DNA from: Halobacteriales archaeon SW_8_68_21
GTDB lineage: Archaea; Halobacteriota; Halobacteria; Halobacteriales; Haloferacaceae
Direction of reading: 5' to 3'
Assembly (NCBI GenBank): GCA_003023405.1
Contig: PXST01000046.1
Span: 1-36,629, forward strand
Length of the DNA: 36,629 nucleotides
Of the stretch, positions 33,349-36,629 are shown one piece after another. The notes under the pieces are model-generated. The model had not been told where the DNA came from. It did no database searches and saw only the letters and a list, made by a program, of their open reading frames with translations. The position numbers and the translations under genes are program-made. Numbering within the stretch: position 1 is the first letter of the stretch; every line of letters begins with the position of its first letter.

Positions 33349-33460
33349 GCGTTCGGTCGGACCAGCGCCACACCGCGTTCAGTCGGACCAGCGCCACACC
33401 GCGTTCAGTCAGACCAGCGCCACACCGCGCTCGGTCGGACCAGCGCCACACCGCGTTCGA
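33349..33460. repeat. 26-bp tandem repeat, about 4.3 copies
   Basis: Units start at 33349, 33375, 33401 and 33427 with a partial fifth at 33453. The unit is GCGTTCrGTCrGACCAGCGC followed by CACACC, and copies differ only at a few transition positions. There are no spacers, so it is not a CRISPR array. It lies between the divergent rpa1 promoter and the promoter of the next gene. Confidence 0.85.
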
Positions 33461-33519
33461 CCGAGCCGTCGGCTCCGCTCGTCGGCATAGCTAAACCCCT
33501 CCCGTCCGCACAGGGAACC

Positions 33520-33843
33520 ATGGACGACACCGACATCGAGGTCGACGCGCGGGTGACGGAGGACCGCACCGTCATCGACGTGACGGGGACGCGGGATGTC
33601 GCCGTTGTCGTGCGGTCCGCCGGCGGCGAGCGGATCTACCTCCCGCCGGAGGGGTTCGACGAGCCGACCGCCGGGTCGCCGTACACCTCGCCGTATCAGG
33701 GAAGCGGGGCCGGCGGCGAGGAGAGCCCCTACGGCGGCGGGAGCGGCAGCACGCGCGGCGTGATGGACACCGCCGACGGCTTCCGCGTCACCCATCCGGA
33801 GCCGGTGACCGAGTTCGACGTGTACCGGGGCGCGGAGAACTGA
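33520..33843 (+). CDS. Small haloarchaeal protein of unknown function
   Basis: 107 residues, MDDTDIEVDARVTEDRTVID, then a beta-rich segment with VAVVVRSAGGERIYLPPEGF, a Gly/Ser/Tyr-rich flexible middle (SPYTSPYQGSGAGGEESPYG) and a conserved end HPEPVTEFDVYRGAEN. I believe similar proteins are widespread in haloarchaea (possibly DUF7510) but no role is known. The ATG is 24-30 bp downstream of a TATA-like GCTAAAC (33490-33496), so a leaderless transcript is likely; the longer in-frame extension upstream runs through the 26-bp repeats and is rejected. Confidence 0.7.
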   Translation: MDDTDIEVDARVTEDRTVIDVTGTRDVAVVVRSAGGERIYLPPEGFDEPTAGSPYTSPYQGSGAGGEESPYGGGSGSTRGVMDTADGFRVTHPEPVTEFDVYRGAEN

Positions 33844-33919
33844 GCGGCGGGCGGAGGAGGCTAGACGACAGAGCCAGAGAAGCGATCGACGGCCGCCGAG
33901 AAACGGGGAGCGAAGCCGA

Positions 33920-34966
33920 TTAAACGACGTCCTCGTACACGGCGAGCGTGTCCTCGGCGACCGCGGACCACTCGCGGCGCTCGTACGCCGGCGGCTCCTC
34001 GCGGGCGAGCGCCTCGATCATCCCGTTGACGATCGACTCGGAGTCCGTCTCGACCTCCACGAGGCAGTCGTCGGGCAGGACCTCGGCGACGCCCGAGCGG
34101 GTCGCGACGACCTGCGTCCCCGCCTCCAGCGCCTCCGTGATGGTGATGCCGAACGGCTCCGCGTACGACGGCGAGACGAACGCGTCCGACGCGGCGTAGT
34201 AGTCGCCCAGCTCGGCCTCGGGGACGTAGCCGGCGAACTCGACGCGGTCCTCGATGCCGACCAGCTTGACGAACCGCTTCAGCTGGTCGGTCTGGTGACC
34301 CGACCCGCCGACGACGAGGGTCGCGTCGCGGCCGCGGAGCTTCTTCATCGCGTACAGGAGGTGCGAGATCCCCTTCTGGTCGGTGTGGCGGCCGACGAAA
34401 AACAGCATCTCTCCGTCGATACCGAGATCGGAGCGGACGTCCTTCCCGGAGAACTGCGGCGTCGAGAAGCCGTTGTACACGACCCGGGAGTCCGCGTCGT
34501 ACAGCTCCCTGATGTCCTCGCGGACGATCTCGCTGACCGCGACGTTCGTGTCGGCGGCGGTCGTGAGCCGGCGCTCGGTCTCGACCTCGCGGCTCGGCGG
34601 GTCGATGTTGCGGTCGCTCGCCAGCGAGTGGAACGACGAGACCCAGGTGGCGTTCGACTCCCGGGCGGCGGCGCGGCCGGGTCCGTACCCGAACCAGTCG
34701 TGGGTGTGGATCACGTCGTGGTCGGGCGCGAGCTCGGCGAACCGGTCGGAGAGCTGACCCACGCGCGCGGCCACGTCGCCCTCGCCGGTCTCGACCGGTT
34801 CAAGCCCCGGCTCGTCGTCGGGTGCGAACTCCGCGGGCAACACCAGCGTGACGTCGACGCCGAGGTCGTCGCGCAGTCCGGTGAACAGTTCCCCGACGTG
34901 GACGTCGAGTCCGCCGGTGATGTTCGGCGGGAACCCCCATCCCAGCATGAGTACGCTCGGCGGCAT
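33920..34966 (-). CDS. GT4-family glycosyltransferase
   Basis: 348 residues, GT-B fold. The N-domain starts MPPSVLMLGWGFPPNITGGL with the glycine-rich acceptor loop and has VIHTHDWFGYGPGR. The C-domain shows FFVGRHTDQKGISHLLYAM, the donor-binding region with SYAEPFGITITEALEAG, in which the EPFGITITE Glu pair (E-x7-E) contacts the sugar nucleotide. Such enzymes transfer sugars to lipids, proteins or glycans at the cytoplasmic face. No other glycosylation genes adjoin it. The ATG at 34966 is 22-30 bp downstream of ACCTAAGTG (minus strand); a GTG eight codons upstream is less likely. Confidence 0.9.
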   Translation of the reverse strand: MPPSVLMLGWGFPPNITGGLDVHVGELFTGLRDDLGVDVTLVLPAEFAPDDEPGLEPVETGEGDVAARVGQLSDRFAELAPDHDVIHTHDWFGYGPGRAAARESNATWVSSFHSLASDRNIDPPSREVETERRLTTAADTNVAVSEIVREDIRELYDADSRVVYNGFSTPQFSGKDVRSDLGIDGEMLFFVGRHTDQKGISHLLYAMKKLRGRDATLVVGGSGHQTDQLKRFVKLVGIEDRVEFAGYVPEAELGDYYAASDAFVSPSYAEPFGITITEALEAGTQVVATRSGVAEVLPDDCLVEVETDSESIVNGMIEALAREEPPAYERREWSAVAEDTLAVYEDVV

Positions 34967-35089
34967 ACCCCCCGTTTCGGGAGTCGGCACTTAGGTATGC
35001 CCCTCACGGGGGCGACCGCGCGGAGAGGAAGGCCGCCGCTCGGAGCAGGAAGACGACGCCGGGCGTTCGACGCGAGAAAGCGGAGAGCG

Positions 35090-35368
35090 TCAGGCCGCGC
35101 GGACCGCGTCGCGGAGCGCGTCCGTGCGCTCGGTGATCGACTCGGTGGCGTCCGCGAGCACGTCAAGCGGGTCGCCCTCCTCGGCCTTGACCGTGAGGAC
35201 CGGCTCCGTCTGGCCGCCCGACTGCTCGGGGTTTACGTCGTAGGTCGCGGCCGCGACATCCTCGGACTCCAGCAGCGCGCCCTTCAGCACGTTCATGAAC
35301 GTGTGGTCCTCGCCCGCGATCTCGATGTCGAGCTCCGTGTCGGTCTTCTCGATGACCCGCAGTTCCAT
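35090..35368 (-). CDS. rpoL: RNA polymerase subunit Rpo11 (L)
   Basis: 92 residues, MELRVIEKTDTELDIEIAGE then DHTFMNVLKGALLESEDVAAATYD, the classic Rpo11/RpoL dimerisation fold that pairs with Rpo3 in polymerase assembly, as bacterial alpha does. The ATG at 35368 matches the family N-terminus, and a TATA-like GCTTGAAACT (minus strand, plus 35391-35400) is 23-32 bp upstream. An in-frame extension of 31 residues reaches into the rps3ae gene and is rejected. It is 46 bp downstream of rps3ae on the same strand. Confidence 0.93.
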   Translation of the reverse strand: MELRVIEKTDTELDIEIAGEDHTFMNVLKGALLESEDVAAATYDVNPEQSGGQTEPVLTVKAEEGDPLDVLADATESITERTDALRDAVRAA

Positions 35369-35414
35369 ACCCGACAGGTCGGGCGAGCGGAGTTTCAAGC
35401 TTTCGTCTCCCGGA

Positions 35415-36068
35415 TTATCGGCGGGTTCGGACGGGTCGTGCGTCCGCCCCTGCGTCGACATCGACCGAGGCCTCCTCTTCGGCGGCGACCTCGCGCGGGC
35501 GTGCTTCGAGGGTCAGCTTCTGGACCTCGACGCGGCGCAGCGGGTAGATCTCTTTCGCGTCGCCGTAGATGGCCGACGAGAGGTTCCCGTCGACGATCGC
35601 GTCGACGAACGCCTCGAAGGTCCGCTCCTCGGCGGCGGCGTGGACCTTGTCGATCATGACGCGGCGGATCGCCTTTTCCTGTGACCGGTCCGCCTTCTTT
35701 GTCGTCAGCGCGACCGGCTGGACGCGGATGCGGTAGTCGTCGGTCGTCAGCACCGTGATCGACGCCTCGACCTTCGACGCGCCGCGGCGGACGAGCGAGC
35801 GCAGGTAGTCGCGCGTCAGCTCGTACTTGATGAACTCGGTGTACGCCGAGTCGCTGCCGACGTCGGTGATCTTGAACGTCAGCTTCGTGTTGTTCGCGTT
35901 GGAGTCGCCCGTCAGCTGATCGAGCGTCGTCGTGATCGTGCGCCCGACGACCTGCTGGGGCTCCTCGGCGAGGGTCTCGCCGAGCTCCTGCCGGTCGAAC
36001 TGTTCGGGCGCTAACACGGTGTACCAGCGCTTCTGTTCTCTGCTCTTGGATACGGATCGTTCGCTCAT
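35415..36068 (-). CDS. rps3ae: 30S ribosomal protein S3Ae (eS1)
   Basis: 217 residues. The conserved start MSERSVSKSREQKRWYTVLA is followed by AEEPQQVVGRTITTTLDQL, KYELTRDYLRSLVRRGASKV and KAIRRVMIDKVHAAAEERTF, all diagnostic of archaeal/eukaryotic eS1. The protein binds near the mRNA exit of the small subunit. The tail is acidic then basic (DVDAGADARPVRTRR). The ATG overlaps the pcc1 stop (ATGA), so the two are coupled in one operon, an arrangement common in archaea. Confidence 0.95.
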   Translation of the reverse strand: MSERSVSKSREQKRWYTVLAPEQFDRQELGETLAEEPQQVVGRTITTTLDQLTGDSNANNTKLTFKITDVGSDSAYTEFIKYELTRDYLRSLVRRGASKVEASITVLTTDDYRIRVQPVALTTKKADRSQEKAIRRVMIDKVHAAAEERTFEAFVDAIVDGNLSSAIYGDAKEIYPLRRVEVQKLTLEARPREVAAEEEASVDVDAGADARPVRTRR

Positions 36069-36412
36069 GTGTCGGTTGGTGTGTCGGTGTCGGTCGTCTG
36101 CGGTTCGTCTGCGGAGTCGGAGTGCGGTTCCGTCGAGGTGTGCGCTCGGCCCCGTTCGATGACGCGGTCGGCGACGCGCAGGTTCACGAGGTGGTCGTCC
36201 AGCGTCGACTGGATTCCGCCCGCCGTTGGCCGCGTGACGGTACACGCGACGGCGTCGCCGTCGACGCGCGTGCGGATCGAGTCGGTCTCGTCCGGCCCGA
36301 GCGCGGCCGCGACCGTCGCGGCGTCGGCGTGCGTCGTCCGGACCGTCGCGGTCCGGTCGGCGTCGCCGTCGGCCGGTGCGGCGTCGTCCGGGGACGAGGC
36401 GTCGTCGACCAT
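36065..36412 (-). CDS. pcc1: KEOPS complex subunit Pcc1
   Basis: 115 residues. After an Asp/Ala-rich head (about 1-22), the compact Pcc1 fold is TATVRTTHADAATVAAALGP, DETDSIRTRVDGDAVACTVT and GGIQSTLDDHLVNLRVADRV. The tail is Thr/Asp-rich. Pcc1 dimerises and bridges two Kae1 subunits in the complex that makes t6A on tRNAs reading ANN codons. It lies between a DHH-family gene and rps3ae, the usual archaeal neighbourhood. The start at 36412 is one base after the stop of the upstream gene. Confidence 0.88.
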   Translation of the reverse strand: MVDDASSPDDAAPADGDADRTATVRTTHADAATVAAALGPDETDSIRTRVDGDAVACTVTRPTAGGIQSTLDDHLVNLRVADRVIERGRAHTSTEPHSDSADEPQTTDTDTPTDT

Positions 36413-36413
36413 C

Positions 36414-36629
36414 TCAGATCGCCTCCCTGAGCGCGGCCAGCGCCGCGGTGAGTCCGTCTCCCTCCGCGTCGTCGACGGCGATCCCGCCGCGCGCGGCGGT
36501 CCCCCAGCCGTCGCCGCCGACCTCGCTGGCGGCGGTCCGGCAGGCGTCGCCGAGCGCGACCGGCTCGGCGGCCGCGTCGTCGGCCGTGCGCCCGCAACCG
36601 GTCGCCGCGTCGCCAACTGCGCGGCGTCC
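36414..36629 (-). CDS. DHH/DHHA1-family phosphoesterase, RecJ-like (C-terminal part)
   Basis: Only the last 71 codons fall in the window. They read ...VALGDACRTAASEVGGDGWG, TAARGGIAVDDAEGDGLTA, ALAALREAI and stop. The spacing resembles the DHHA1 domain, where ACxxAAxxxGGxGGGH sits before a Gly-rich strand, but the GGGH signature reads GGDGWG here. In haloarchaea a RecJ-like DHH protein commonly precedes pcc1, which supports the call. Identity rests on a short, diverged segment and synteny. Confidence 0.55.
   Translation of the reverse strand, partial: GRRAVGDAATGCGRTADDAAAEPVALGDACRTAASEVGGDGWGTAARGGIAVDDAEGDGLTAALAALREAI

Noticed and set aside
33349..33460. CRISPR array
   Set aside because: The units are contiguous 26-mers with no spacers, and no cas genes are present.
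1..36629. tRNA, rRNA or insertion sequence
   Set aside because: I looked for tRNA-like cloverleaf segments, rRNA-like conserved stretches and transposase motifs and saw none that could be supported.

Overview
The window is GC-rich, with strong third-position G/C, acidic proteins, short spacers, AT-rich TATA boxes about 25-30 bp upstream of starts (leaderless mRNAs) and frequent ATGA stop/start overlaps. Together with glycerol-1-phosphate dehydrogenase, archaeal RPA, Rpo11 (rpoL), S3Ae, KEOPS Pcc1, halocyanin and a microbial rhodopsin remnant, this indicates a halophilic archaeon. I infer a Halorubrum-like genome from the dispersed GC-rich repeat; the genus is not proven.

Layout. 1-6.3 kb: 3' part of an ArsA/Get3-type ATPase, a DUF2103 protein, a LysE-type exporter, glycerol-1-phosphate dehydrogenase (archaeal lipid backbone), a DUF420 membrane protein and a broken M28 peptidase. 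6.3-12.8 kb: a respiratory block on the minus strand. It holds a split cytochrome b (b6-like plus subunit-IV-like), a membrane-anchored halocyanin and several small haloarchaeal membrane proteins, with a degenerate NAD-kinase-like gene inserted and a further membrane protein on the plus strand. No Rieske gene is visible. 12.8-19.8 kb: a broken HAD hydrolase, an MBL-fold hydrolase with a radical SAM/HhH protein, a small membrane protein, a zinc-ribbon peptide with Hsp20, a broken FAD oxidoreductase and a glutathionyl-hydroquinone-reductase-type protein. 20-24.7 kb: a complete carbohydrate-type ABC importer (binding protein and two permeases on minus, ATPase divergent on plus) around a regulatory region carrying a helically phased repeat. 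24.7-29.5 kb: a tandem repeat array, mutL, a rhodopsin remnant and a two-subunit haloarchaeal beta-ketothiolase. 29.5-33.8 kb: the rpa1-rpap1-rpe single-strand DNA-binding operon, a 26-bp tandem repeat and a small haloarchaeal protein. 33.9-36.6 kb: a GT4 glycosyltransferase, rpoL, and a DHH-family/pcc1/rps3ae translation cluster.

The most unusual points are these. (1) A TTTATAA-headed repeat family is present as a tandem array upstream of mutL, with a related copy near 18.6 kb. (2) Three enzymes (M28, HAD, FAD oxidoreductase) are broken in the same way: both ends are conserved but in different frames, with an internal piece apparently missing. (3) A rhodopsin C-terminus sits stranded behind mutL. 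(4) Three GATCGTT boxes at exact 10-bp spacing, plus one inverted box, lie between the divergent ABC transporter units. (5) A ketothiolase beta-subunit gene has lost its normal stop and reads through the convergent rpe gene. I did not find a clearly new multi-gene defence or metabolic system.
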